NCBI RefSeq assembly: GCF_001735805.1
Contig: NZ_CP017248.1
Coordinates: 9,634,949-9,698,948 of the forward strand
Direction: 5' to 3'
Source of the DNA: Streptomyces fodineus
GTDB lineage: Bacteria; Actinomycetota; Actinomycetes; Streptomycetales; Streptomycetaceae
DNA: 64,000 nucleotides
Position numbers and translations under genes: made by a program. Below the pieces are notes generated by a model. The model did no database searches. It was not told where the DNA came from and saw nothing but the letters and a program-made list of their open reading frames with translations. Below are positions 37,494 through 46,103 of this stretch, piece after piece (position 1 is the first letter of the stretch; the number at the start of each line of letters is the position of its first letter).

Positions 37494-38223
37494 CCGTTCA
37501 GCGATGCCACCGCGCGTGCGCCCCGTTCGCGGCTGGCGAGCCGCCACTGTGGCCGGTACGGCGCGTGAGAGCGCCTCGGCGCGCAGCATCCGGCTCGCCG
37601 TCGACGGCTGGCCGGGGCATGTCGCCGGCCAGCACATCGACGTCCGGCTCACCGCCGAGGACGGGTACCAGGCCACCCGCAGCTTCTCGCTGTCCTCCGC
37701 GCCCGGGGAGGCGCCGCAGATCACAGTGGAACGCGTGGACGACGGCGAAGTGTCTCCGTACCTGGTCGACGTGGCCACCGACGGTGATGCCCTGGAGGTC
37801 ATGGGACCGGTGGGGGGCTATTTCGTGTGGCAGCCCGGCGACGACGTACCGCTGCTCCTGCTCGCCGGCGGCTCCGGCATCGCGCCGATGCGCGCCATCT
37901 GGCGGGCCGCCCGCGCTCACGGCACTCCGGTGCGACTGGTGTACTCCGCGCGCACCGCGGATCGGGTCATCTTCGCCGACGAGCTGCGCAGTCCCAACGG
38001 GCCGGAGAGCACCGTCCACCTGACCCGGGAACGCGCGGCGGGGTTCGAGCACGGCCGGCTGAGAGCCGAGCAGCTGAGCGCGCTGCTTCGTCCAGGTGGT
38101 GTTCGCGAGCCCCGGCTGCGGGCTTACGTGTCCGGCCCGACCGCCTTCGTCGAGGAAGCCGCCCGCGGACTGATCGGCGCCGGCTTGGACGCCGACTCGT
38201 TGAGGACCGAGAGGTTCGGATAG
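37486..38223 (+). CDS. Ferredoxin-reductase-type FAD/NAD(P) oxidoreductase
   Basis: About 245 residues. The FAD domain has AGQHIDVRLTAEDG and the flavin-binding TRSFSLSSAPG; the NAD(P) domain has LLLAGGSGIAPMRAIWRAAR, LVYSARTADRVIFADEL and AYVSGPTAFVEEAARGLIGA. It lacks an iron-sulfur domain, so a partner must carry electrons. The GTG at 37486 overlaps the upstream stop by 8 nt, typical of translational coupling; the ATG at 37504 is the alternative. Operon partner of the sulfite-oxidase-like protein. Confidence 0.92.
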   Translation: MTDRSAMPPRVRPVRGWRAATVAGTARESASARSIRLAVDGWPGHVAGQHIDVRLTAEDGYQATRSFSLSSAPGEAPQITVERVDDGEVSPYLVDVATDGDALEVMGPVGGYFVWQPGDDVPLLLLAGGSGIAPMRAIWRAARAHGTPVRLVYSARTADRVIFADELRSPNGPESTVHLTRERAAGFEHGRLRAEQLSALLRPGGVREPRLRAYVSGPTAFVEEAARGLIGAGLDADSLRTERFG

Positions 38224-38233
38224 GAGGCCCGCA

Positions 38234-38524
38234 GTGAACGCAGAGGAAGACCTCCTCTCCGTGCCCCCGGAGGACGGCTATGTGGACGGCAACGCCGTCG
38301 CCGGGGCGATGTCCCTGGCTCTGGGCCGGGACGCAACCACGATCGTCCTGGAGTGTGCCGAGTGCGGGGATCGGCACCGCGTCGCCGAGACCAGGGTCTA
38401 TCTGCGCTGTCCCGGCATGGTGGTGCGCTGTCCGGCGTGCTCGGCGTGCGAGGTGCTGCTCGTCGACCGACCACGCCGGCTCCAGCTCACCCTGATGTCG
38501 ATCCGTACCTTGGAGCTGCCGTGA
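38234..38524 (+). CDS. DUF6510 family zinc-ribbon-like protein
   Basis: 96 residues starting at a GTG with AGGAGG upstream. Two Cys pairs, LECAECGDRH and VRCPACSACEV, form a likely zinc ribbon. The N-terminal YVDGNAVAGAMSLALGRD is the family's conserved head. Function unknown. DUF6510 genes are commonly found next to oxidoreductase genes, as here, so it may be an assembly or electron-transfer accessory. Confidence 0.88.
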   Translation: MNAEEDLLSVPPEDGYVDGNAVAGAMSLALGRDATTIVLECAECGDRHRVAETRVYLRCPGMVVRCPACSACEVLLVDRPRRLQLTLMSIRTLELP

Positions 38525-39231
38525 CCCCCGCCCCGCCGGGCGAAGACCGAGAGGCGGTGGCCGAGCGGCGTGCTCGGGCGGCCCGGTCGCTGGCATGCGC
38601 GGACATCGTCGACGCCCTCGGACGAATCCATCGGCACCACGCACACATTGACGACCTTGTCACTCCGACACCAGGCCGGGTCCTGTTCGGGCCGGCGGTC
38701 ACGATCTCCTTCTTCCCCTCCTGTTCGGTGCTGGTGGACCCCGAGACCCACACCTTCGGCGCTCTGTTCCAGCAGGCGGTGGGCGTCAAATCCGACGATG
38801 CCCGGGGCAAGGTGCTGGTACTGGCGAGCAACGGCCACCGCGACGTCTCCATCGGCGGCGGCACCAAACTTTCCCTGCTGGCGCGCTACGGCCTGGCCGG
38901 TGTGCTCACCGACGCACGGCTGCGAGACTTCGCCCAGCTGCAGTCCTACCCCTTCGCGGCCTACTGTTCCGCGGAGGCCGTGCGATGGGGCGGCGATGTG
39001 ATCACGCCGTACCAGGCAAACGTGCCGATCGTGGTCGCGGGGGTGGGCGTGCACCCGGGGCAGTACGTCTTCGCCGACGACTCCGGCGCGGTGGTGATCC
39101 CCGAACCCGACATCGACGCCGTGCTCGACGGAGCCGTGGCGGTGGGCAAGGAGGAGGCCGCGTTCCGTGCCCAGGTCGAGCAGGAGCGCACGACCGGCGG
39201 AGCCGGCACCGAAGGACAGCGGGAACGCTGA
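38521..39231 (+). CDS. RraA-like protein (HMG/CHA aldolase-type fold)
   Basis: 236 residues. The start GTG overlaps the DUF6510 stop by 4 nt (GTGA), so the two are coupled. The family motifs are CADIVDALGRIHRH, LASNGHRDVSIGGGTKLSLL and GVLTDARLRDFAQLQ, which contains the substrate-binding GG..T/DGxxRD region in a modified form. Members act as 4-hydroxy-4-methyl-2-oxoglutarate or other oxoacid aldolases, or as the RNase E regulator RraA. The GVxTDARLRD wording supports the aldolase group. Fourth and last gene of the operon. Confidence 0.88.
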   Translation: MTPAPPGEDREAVAERRARAARSLACADIVDALGRIHRHHAHIDDLVTPTPGRVLFGPAVTISFFPSCSVLVDPETHTFGALFQQAVGVKSDDARGKVLVLASNGHRDVSIGGGTKLSLLARYGLAGVLTDARLRDFAQLQSYPFAAYCSAEAVRWGGDVITPYQANVPIVVAGVGVHPGQYVFADDSGAVVIPEPDIDAVLDGAVAVGKEEAAFRAQVEQERTTGGAGTEGQRER

Positions 39232-39349
39232 CACACCAGGGCAACGAGGAACGTCACTCCGGCCGAAGCGGGCTCTGCGAGTCAAGTCCGACACCGGGCA
39301 GGTCAGCGGTCGTCCAGCCCACCACCGCTGTTGGCCCATTCCAGGGCAC

Positions 39350-40267
39350 TCAGGGGCGCACGCGAATGACGGTCTTGCCCTTGCGCCGCTCGGTCGGGTT
39401 GAGCGCAGGGACGGCGTCGTCGAGGGTCGCGACGTTTCCGATGTGCGTGCGAAGACGCCCGTCCCGCACCCGGTCGACGATCTCCACCAGCTGACTCGGA
39501 ACGGACTCGACGACGAAGTCGACCGCCAAGCCGTCGACAGGGCGAGCCTCAACAGGCCCGACCACCGTCACCAGCGTCCCGCCAGGCCGGATGATTCTCG
39601 CCGAGCGCCTTTGGATGTCAGCGCCGATGACATCGAAGACCACGTCGACCCCGCCGATGTCGTCGAGATCCTCGGTGGCGAGGTCGAGGAACTCGTTCGC
39701 GCCGAAGTCGAGCGCCGCCTGGCGGTCCGCCGCCCGCCCGGTACCGATGACGTAGGCGCCGAACTCCCGGGCGAGCTGCGTAACCACGGATCCGACTGCG
39801 CCGGCGGCGCCGTGTGCGAGGACGCTCTGCCCCGCCTGAAGACGACCGTGCTGGAACAGACCTTGCCACGCGGTCAGGCCGGAGATCGGCAGGCTCGCAC
39901 CCACCGTGAAGTCGACGTTCCCCGGCAGCGGCGCCAGGTTGCGTGCCTCCACGGCCGCGTACTCGGCCAGGGTTCCATCGCGATGCCAGTCCGTGATCCC
40001 GAACACCCGCTGTCCCAGCGAGAGCCCCGTCGTGCCGTAGCCGAGGGAGGTGACCACTCCGGTGAACTCGTGGCCGATGATCGCCTGGGCTCGATCGCGA
40101 CCGGCGCGATCGACCCACGTCGAGGGCCACTCCCACTCCGCGGGGACGAAGCCCGCCGCATGGACTTCAACGACGACGTCGTTGATCGCCGGCGTCGGCT
40201 CAGGCCGCTCCGCGAGTGTGATCCCGGCTGCTTCCGCGGCCGGATCCGTCGCGACGATTGCCTTCAC
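39350..40267 (-). CDS. Zinc-type/quinone oxidoreductase of the MDR family
   Basis: 305-residue NADPH-dependent oxidoreductase of the medium-chain reductase superfamily. N-terminal GroES-like domain (VVVEVHAAGFVPAEWEWPST, GHEFTGVVTSLGYGTTGLS), then a Rossmann domain with AHGAAGAVGSVVTQLAREFG, GVDVVFDVIGADIQRRSARI and VSVVGP-type VVGPVEARPVDGLAV. No zinc ligands of the alcohol dehydrogenase type are obvious, so it is probably a quinone/enoyl reductase. GGAGGTACCA precedes the GTG start. A truncated paralogue lies at 33537-33998. A strong palindrome 200 bp upstream suggests TetR-type control. Confidence 0.93.
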   Translation of the reverse strand: MKAIVATDPAAEAAGITLAERPEPTPAINDVVVEVHAAGFVPAEWEWPSTWVDRAGRDRAQAIIGHEFTGVVTSLGYGTTGLSLGQRVFGITDWHRDGTLAEYAAVEARNLAPLPGNVDFTVGASLPISGLTAWQGLFQHGRLQAGQSVLAHGAAGAVGSVVTQLAREFGAYVIGTGRAADRQAALDFGANEFLDLATEDLDDIGGVDVVFDVIGADIQRRSARIIRPGGTLVTVVGPVEARPVDGLAVDFVVESVPSQLVEIVDRVRDGRLRTHIGNVATLDDAVPALNPTERRKGKTVIRVRP

Positions 40268-40680
40268 TGGTACCTCCGTATATCTCGTGCTCGCCGGCTC
40301 TGTGCGCCGCCCAAGCCATGGAGTGGGCTGATTAGCCCACAGAGGAACGGCAACAAGATCCGTCATCGCAGACGGATGGACCACTGAAACGCGTCGAGTC
40401 CAACCGGAGCTCGACGAGCACCACACGCCCAGGGCAGCAACACCCACCCAGGCGCTAGTCTCACGGCGATGTCGTATACGACATCGGTACGACACGGCTC
40501 GTGCGATTACGACATCAGCCGTAAGACCCAACATCACTGCCCAAGGACAGCAGTTCGCCTGGGGCAGACAGGAAAGATCCACGAAAGACTGGCCAATGCT
40601 TCCAGTGACATGTCAACGTATACGACCTTCCTGGAAAACCCCAGGCCAGGAAGGTGATGGCGCGTGACGGTAGGCCGCTA
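40268..40680. other. MDR promoter region up to IS630 copy 2
   Basis: No gene found in these 413 bases besides the palindromes. The TA target of the IS630 insertion is at 40679-40680. A divergent regulator would be expected on this side and may have been lost when the element inserted. Confidence 0.4.
40467..40486. promoter_or_regulatory. Perfect 20-bp palindrome, likely TetR-type operator
   Basis: CGATGTCGTATACGACATCG is an exact inverted repeat, 200 bp upstream of the MDR start. Related half sites follow at 40508-40516 (TACGACATC) and near 40616-40626 (ACGTATACGAC), and a near-copy lies at 36870-36883 before the sulfite-oxidase operon. No TetR gene is intact nearby; only a C-terminal TetR fragment remains at 33999. 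Confidence 0.7.
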
Positions 40681-42098
40681 GTGTGATGCGCCTGAAATCG
40701 CAGGCTTAAGTCTCTCGCTGATTTTCGGTGGCTGGCGGAGTGAGCTTGGTGAGGTAGTCGGCGAGGGATTTGAGGATCTCGTCGGCGGTCTTGGTCCAGG
40801 TGAAGGGCCGGGGGTTCTCGTTCCATGAGTCGATCCAGGCCCTGATGTCCTCCTCCAGCGCCTTCACCGAGGTGTGGACGCCTCGGCGGATGAGCTTGTC
40901 GGTGAGCAGGCCGAACCACCGCTCGACCTGGTTGATCCAGGAAGAGCCGGTCGGAGTGCAGTGGACATGGAAGCGGGGGTGCTTGCCGAGCCAGGTCTTG
41001 ATCTCGGGGGTGTTGTGGGTGGCGTAGTTGTCACACACCAGGTGCACATCGAGCCCGGCAGGAACCGCCTTGTCTATCGTGACCAGAAACTTCTTGAACT
41101 CGACGGCCCGGTGGCGGCGGTGCAGTTCACCGATGACAGTGCCGTCGGCGATGTTGAAGGCGGCGAACAGGCTGGTGATGCCGTGTCGCAGGTAGTCGTG
41201 GGTGCGCCGTTCGGGCATGCCCGGCATCATCGGCAGCACCGGCTGCGAGCGGTCCAGCGCCTGAATCTGGCTCTTCTCGTCCACGCACAACACCACGGCT
41301 TTCTCCGGCGGGTTGTGGTATAGGCCGACGACGTCGACGACCTTCGCGACGAACTGCGGGTCGGTGGAGAGCTTGAAGGCGTCCTGCAGGTGCGGCTTGA
41401 GGTCGAACTTCTTCCAGATCCGCCCGATGGTGGACTTCGACAGCCCGGTGCGGGCGGCCATGGAGGCCCGCGACCAGTGGGTGTCCTGGCCCGGGGCGGA
41501 TTCCAGCGTCGCGACGACCACGTCCTCGACCTGGTCGAGCAGGATGGACGGCGGCCGGCCGGGCCGCGGCTCGTCGACCAGACCGTCCAGCCGCCGCTTG
41601 ACGAACCGGGCCCGCCAGCGGTTCACCGACTGCTCGCTCACCCCGAGCTCGGCCGCCACCTGCTTGTTCGTCCCGCCCTCCGCGCACCGCAGCACGATCC
41701 TCGCGCGCAGAGCCAAAAACTGCGCGGTCTTCGCGCGCCTCGCCCAACGCGTCAGCTGAGCCCGTTCGTCATCACTGAGCACCAGCTCCGACTTGCGTCG
41801 GCCCGGCCGCGGCTCATCCGCAAGCCCGGCCATCCGCCGGGCAGCAAACCGCGAGCGCCACTTCCTCACCGTGTCCGCGGTTACCTTGAACTCCGCCGCC
41901 ACACGCGTATTCGGCTTCCCATCCGCACACGCCAAGACGATGCGTGCCCGCTCGGCGAGACGGGGCGCCACTGCCCCGCCCGCCCAGCGCAACAACTCGG
42001 CGCGCTCCTCATCGGACAGCACAACTTCGACGGCACGAGGACCCCGAGACATGAAAACAGGCTACAGACTTAAGCCTGCGATTTCAGGCGCATCACAC
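40681..42098 (-). mobile_element. IS630-family insertion sequence, copy 2 (1,418 bp)
   Basis: Same element as 3420-4837, same orientation, same 33-bp inverted repeats, bounded by TA at 40679-40680 and 42099-42100. Two base differences from copy 1, one of them changing the transposase (F365C). Its right flank begins within an IS5-type transposase, but its left flank is not from that gene, so the target was already rearranged or was altered afterwards. Confidence 0.96.
40706..42052 (-). CDS. IS630-family transposase (copy 2, F365C variant)
   Basis: 448 residues, identical to the copy 1 transposase except Cys for Phe at 365, twelve residues before the catalytic Glu (motif HCTPTGSSWINQVE instead of HFTPTGSSWINQVE). 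The Phe is strongly conserved in IS630 transposases, so this copy may be weakened. The duplicated HTH unit and the three acidic residues are all present. Confidence 0.95.
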   Translation of the reverse strand: MSRGPRAVEVVLSDEERAELLRWAGGAVAPRLAERARIVLACADGKPNTRVAAEFKVTADTVRKWRSRFAARRMAGLADEPRPGRRKSELVLSDDERAQLTRWARRAKTAQFLALRARIVLRCAEGGTNKQVAAELGVSEQSVNRWRARFVKRRLDGLVDEPRPGRPPSILLDQVEDVVVATLESAPGQDTHWSRASMAARTGLSKSTIGRIWKKFDLKPHLQDAFKLSTDPQFVAKVVDVVGLYHNPPEKAVVLCVDEKSQIQALDRSQPVLPMMPGMPERRTHDYLRHGITSLFAAFNIADGTVIGELHRRHRAVEFKKFLVTIDKAVPAGLDVHLVCDNYATHNTPEIKTWLGKHPRFHVHCTPTGSSWINQVERWFGLLTDKLIRRGVHTSVKALEEDIRAWIDSWNENPRPFTWTKTADEILKSLADYLTKLTPPATENQRET

Positions 42099-42101
42099 TA
42101 G

Positions 42102-42344
42102 GACCACGACAAGTACCGCCGGCTGGTTTGGGACCTCGGCGTGAAGCCACTGATCGCCCGGCGCGGCACCGAGCACGGTTCCGGACTCGGCACTCAACGC
42201 TGGGTCGTGGAGCGTGCGTTCGCCCACCTGCACTGGTTCCGTCGCCTGCGGATCCGCTGGGAGATCCGCGACGACATCCACGAAGCCTTCCTCACCCTCG
42301 CATGCGCGCTCATCTGCTGGAGGCGCTTGAAGCCCTTGCAATAG
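42102..42344 (+). pseudogene. IS5-type transposase, C-terminal fragment
   Basis: Reads directly out of the IS630 end as DKYRRLVWDLGVKPLIARRG, TQRWVVERAFAHLHWFRRLR and DDIHEAFLTLACALICWRRL, the last third of an IS5-family transposase with the catalytic Glu in VVERAFA. The first two thirds are missing. A second, shorter tail of a similar transposase is at 50290-50392. Confidence 0.85.
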
Positions 42345-42408
42345 GAGCGCTTGGAACTTCAACAAAGTGACAGGCTCGTCACCCGGCCGACCCGAGCAAG
42401 GCCAAGAA

Positions 42409-42813
42409 TCAGGCTCCGGCGATGGTCCGGCCCGGCATCCGCTCCGCGAGCGCGGCCCGCCAGGCCGGCGCGTCGAAGGGGTCGGCGAAGTACTGCGTCT
42501 CGTGCATCACGTGTTGGTCAGCGAATTCCATGATGCTCACCGAGTACGAAGGCACACCGTCGTAGGTGATGAGGCATTCGCTCACCCACAGATTCGCATG
42601 GCCGGTGATCCGCTGGACGGTGAAGTGTCGGTCGGCCGGGTGCCCGCCGCGTTGTGCCGAGATCGCCGCTCGGCCCCGGAACCGCTCGCCTGACTGCGGG
42701 TAGTCCAGGATCGCGTCCGTGGCGTAGATGGCGTGCTCGGCTTCGGTGTCCCCGCGTTCCGAGGCCCGCCAATGCTCCTCGACAGCGGCCCTGGTCCGGG
42801 AGTCAGCATTCAT
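42409..42813 (-). CDS. SnoaL-like/NTF2-fold protein
   Basis: 134-residue single-domain protein. RAAVEEHWRASERGDTEAEH, AIYATDAILDYPQSGERFRG and HFTVQRITGHANLWVSECLI follow the cone-shaped NTF2/SnoaL fold; the C-terminus adds MEFADQHVMHETQYFADPFD, a common SnoaL ending. It may be a small isomerase, cyclase or binding protein; the substrate cannot be told. The ATG at 42813 begins the conserved first helix. Confidence 0.85.
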   Translation of the reverse strand: MNADSRTRAAVEEHWRASERGDTEAEHAIYATDAILDYPQSGERFRGRAAISAQRGGHPADRHFTVQRITGHANLWVSECLITYDGVPSYSVSIMEFADQHVMHETQYFADPFDAPAWRAALAERMPGRTIAGA

Positions 42814-42984
42814 GGCACCGCCCTTCCGTAGCGGTGACAGCCTAGGCGCTTCGGGCCACAGCCGACTGAGGGCAAGCCGGGCCTGGGCAGCCAGGTCCTC
42901 CCTTTGGCCGGATCGGAGGGCGGCAGCCGTCCACCGTGGCAACGGTGTTGAGTGACCGCCACCCGGCTCACCCCATCCCCGAGC

Positions 42985-43431
42985 CATTCTGTTAGGAGTT
43001 CTTCGTCCTGGTGCCGGGCGAGGAACACTACAACCCGATCGGCAGCGTCCACGGCGGCGTCTATGCCACGCTCCTCGACTCGGTGGCCGGCTGCGCCCCG
43101 TCTGATGCGCGCCGACCGGGGCTTCTGGTGCCTGCCCGAGGCGGAGATCAACATCCCCTTCACTCCCGGCATGTCCGCCCTCATCCAGTCCCGGCTGACC
43201 CCGCAGACGGCCCACCAGGCCATGGTCTCCGCCCGCCGTTTCGGCGGCCGGGAAGCCGCCACCGCCGGAATCGTCGATCAGGCCGTGGACGAGGGCGCCC
43301 TGCGCACTACCGCCCTCGAACTCGCCCAGGCTCACGCGAGCAAGGCTGGCGACAGCCTCGGAACCATCAAGTCGCGCATGTACGCCCCTGTCCTCACCAC
43401 GCTCTGCGACACGACCAACCCGCTGGGCTGA
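42985..43431 (+). pseudogene. Chimeric remnant: PaaI-type thioesterase piece joined to an enoyl-CoA hydratase piece
   Basis: In one frame EEHYNPIGSVHGGVYATLLD and SVAGCA give the active-site region of a hotdog-fold thioesterase. At about 43098 it changes to the C-terminal half of an enoyl-CoA hydratase/isomerase in another frame: MRADRGFWCLPEAEINIPFT, RLTPQTAHQAMVSARRFGGR and ATAGIVDQAVDE, ending at a stop. Neither enzyme is complete. The two families are not normally fused, so this is a deletion junction. Confidence 0.75.
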
Positions 43432-44042
43432 CGCCATGCCGGGGGCGGTCGTCGGCCCGGGCGGGGCACGAAAACCGCACCCCCACCTCCCGGCCCGTGA
43501 TCGCTACCGTCCGGATGCGCCACGGCAAGCCAGCCGACTCCCGCGGCACCCCGAATTCCGTCGGCGAGGGGCTGACCCCCGCTCGTGAGGCTGACTGCAC
43601 CGGTTGCGCAATCTGCGCGCCGACCCGCAGTTCTGCAGGGGGTCTCACCGCCGTTCGTCAGCCGTCTTCTGGCCAAGGATCCCGCATAGCGGTCGACCGG
43701 TGGCGAGGTATGGGACGCCCTCAAAGAGATCAACGACCGTCACTCCGAAGAGCCGCAGCCCAGCAGCGGCTTGGACCTCTCCGGTGAGGTGGTCGTCAGC
43801 CATGCTGAAGCCGCCGACGGCGCGGCCATCCTCCTGCGCAACGCAATCGACCACGGTCAGGATGCCGGGGCTACGAGGCGATCGTTACCGGCAAAGGATC
43901 CGGCACCGCGGTGTCGGGGCGCAGGGTGAGGCCGCTGTGCAGGAACTGCTCGATGTCGGTCGGCCCGAGTCCGAACGCGCGGGCGTTCCTTCGTCGTCCT
44001 GGGCGAAGGCGAGCAAGAACTTGCGGCTGGCAGGGTCGGCTT
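43432..44042. other. Scraps without an assignable gene
   Basis: One plus-strand stretch near 43700-43860 reads EVWDALKEINDRHSEEPQPS, then SGEVVVSHAEAADGAAILLR, and has coding character but is preceded by a stop codon. Nothing else is recognisable. Confidence 0.3.
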
Positions 44043-44160
44043 CTACTTGTTGAGGAATTCCAGCAGGTCCCGGTTGAACCTCTCCTTGTCGCCCGGCACC
44101 ATCGCGATGCCGTGGGAGCTGCCCTCGTACACCTTCAGCTCGGCGTTCGGGATGCTGCGG
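44043..44160 (-). pseudogene. Alpha/beta hydrolase, C-terminal fragment
   Basis: Minus-strand SIPNAELKVYEGSSHGIAMV followed by ERFNRDLLEFLNK is the last 38 residues of a haloperoxidase-type alpha/beta hydrolase with the catalytic His in SHGIA. The rest is replaced by an IS110 remnant on the other strand. Confidence 0.75.
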
Positions 44161-44164
44161 CTGG

Positions 44165-44670
44165 CACGGCAACGGCGGTCGCGGTCTTCACCCTGCGGCT
44201 GCTCGCCCGTCGAGTCGAGGAACTCTGTGATGAGATCGCCGCTCTCAAGCAGCAGATGACCGACGTGATCATGCAGCACATTCCGCAGCTGCTTGCCTGC
44301 TACGGCGTGGGTCCGGACACCGCCGCGGCGCTATTCATCGCCACAGGCGACAATCCTGAACGACTCCACAGCGAAGCTTCGTTTGCCTCGCTCTGCGGGG
44401 TGAGCCCAGTCGAAGCCTCCTTGGCAAGACACAGCGCAGAAGGCTCAATCGAGGCGGCGACCGTCAAGCCAACTCGGCTCTCTACACGATCGCCCTTGCC
44501 CGACTCCGCTGGGAGACACGCAGCCGCAGCTACGTCGAGCGACGCATCGCCGAAGGCAAGACCCGACGCGAAGCCATCCGCTGCCTGAAACGCTACGTCA
44601 CCCGAGAGCTCTACACGATCACCATTCGAGCCCATGCTCGGCCCCGCGACCAGGCCCTGGCAGCTTGACA
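44165..44670 (+). pseudogene. IS110-family transposase, C-terminal fragment, frame-disrupted
   Basis: Encodes LARRVEELCDEIAALKQQMT, the helix-hairpin region QLLACYGVGPDTAAALFIAT and FASLCGVSPVEASLARHS, i.e. the transposase_20 domain of IS110. After a frame change near 44440 it continues ALYTIALARLRWETRSRSYV and EAIRCLKRYVTRELY. The RuvC-like N-terminal domain is missing. Confidence 0.85.
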
Positions 44671-44931
44671 TCCATAGGGGCATCAAGCTCGCGGTCCGCT
44701 ATGAGGCGACCGTCCTCGTCGCGGCCATCAACGAGTGGCTGTGACCACACACGCGCACCGCCTTTTCGATAACCCGTTGCCCAGGAGCCAATCGGCCAGC
44801 TAGTTTCACCCAGCCGCCTGCATGGGTGCAGGTCGGCGCTGTCGACGAGGAGGTGTGGAGCACATGCGCAGGAGTGCCCAGGAGTTGAGCTCGCGTACTG
44901 ACCTTTGCCACCTCCTCACGACGGAGACACC

Positions 44932-45810
44932 TTGTCCCTTCGCATCACCCCACTGACCGACCCCGCTCACGGGCCGCACGGCCGGCGTCTTGCCTGGTTG
45001 GCGTCGGACGCGGATTCCATCCCTGCCGGGACGGCCTTTCTGCGCCTGTTCGATGGCGGACAAGAGCACCTGGCCGAGCTCGACCTCCGTGTTCATCCCG
45101 CAGAGCGCCGCAAGGGCGTCGGCTCCCGGCTCCTCAACACCGCGGTAGCCACCGCCCGGGACAACGCCCGACGCTGCGTTGTCGCGCAGGCAGAAGCCGG
45201 ATCGCCCGGCGACCACTTCCTGGCAGCACGCGGTTTCCGGAAGGTCCTCACCTTGAGGTTCACCCGCTTGCCACTGGCTGACGTGGATACCGCCGTCCTC
45301 GCCGAGATCATCGAGCGTCCGCATCCCGGCTACCGGCTGATGTCATGGCAGGGAACCGTCCCCGACGACCTCGCCCAGACGTTCGCCGCCTCACGCCGCG
45401 CCATGGACGACATGCCCATGGACGACACCGACTACGGCACCGTGACCTGGGACGTGGACCGCGTGCGGGCCGCGGCGAAGGCCGTCGAACAGCGCGGCGA
45501 CCACCTGCACACCGTCGTCGCCATCGACGCCTCCAACGGCTCGATCGCCGGGTTCACCGAACTCGTCATCCCCGGCAGCGGCACAGGTGACGGCCAACAC
45601 TACGGCACCGGTGTGCTGCCCGAGCACCGTGGACACGGCCTCGGCCGATGGATGAAGGCCGAGTCGATCCGACAAGCCCATAGGGACTATCCGGACCTCG
45701 GTGGCCTCCTGACCGACACCGCCGACAGCAACACGCACATGAGACAGATCAACGACGGTCTCGGCTACACACCCACGCACACGACACACCAGCATCAGCT
45801 CGACCTTTAG
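44932..45810 (+). CDS. Tandem GNAT-type N-acetyltransferase
   Basis: 292 residues with two acetyltransferase domains. The first has the acetyl-CoA loop VHPAERRKGVGSRLLNTAVA (R/Q-x-x-G-x-G/A); the second has VLPEHRGHGLGRWMKAESIR. In both cases the preceding strand and beta-bulge are visible (LAELDLRVHP and TELVIPGSGT). The end QINDGLGYTPTHTTHQHQLD fits the C-terminal strand of the family. I chose a TTG at 44932 with GGAG upstream; a TTG at 44905 is possible. Monocistronic with a terminator after it. Substrate unknown. Confidence 0.88.
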   Translation: MSLRITPLTDPAHGPHGRRLAWLASDADSIPAGTAFLRLFDGGQEHLAELDLRVHPAERRKGVGSRLLNTAVATARDNARRCVVAQAEAGSPGDHFLAARGFRKVLTLRFTRLPLADVDTAVLAEIIERPHPGYRLMSWQGTVPDDLAQTFAASRRAMDDMPMDDTDYGTVTWDVDRVRAAAKAVEQRGDHLHTVVAIDASNGSIAGFTELVIPGSGTGDGQHYGTGVLPEHRGHGLGRWMKAESIRQAHRDYPDLGGLLTDTADSNTHMRQINDGLGYTPTHTTHQHQLDL

Positions 45811-45818
45811 CAGAGACC

Positions 45819-45857
45819 GGACGGCCGGACCGGGGCATCACCCCGCCCGGCCCGTCC
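45819..45857 (+). terminator. Hairpin terminator after the GNAT gene
   Basis: GGACGGCCGGACCGGGG and CCCCGCCCGGCCCGTCC form a near-perfect stem with a CATCA loop, 9 nt after the stop. Confidence 0.7.
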
Positions 45858-46103
45858 GCGCTTTCGATACACGCGCTAGCGTGAAGGGCCCCGGCTAGTG
45901 GGCAGCGCCGCACTGCTCGGGACTCTGTCGCGCCGCGCCCGTCCGCTGGGCCGCCTCGTGCGGTCAGCCGGTACAGCCGGGACGGACCCGCGCGGGGCGC
46001 AGACAGCTGGTGGCCGTCGCCCCGGCGACCGAAGCGGCGAACGCCCCGCCCGCCCCGGGCCAAGGCAGAGAATAAGTGGTGCACCGCCTCTCTTTTCCGG
46101 ACT

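Noticed and set aside
3420..42098. Composite transposon bounded by the two IS630 copies
   Set aside because: IS630 elements are not known to mobilise 36 kb of cargo and the TA duplications fit two separate insertions. Recombination between copies is the safer reading.
44699..44911. Short minus-strand open frame before the GNAT gene
   Set aside because: No ribosome site, no family signature and composition like a shadow frame.
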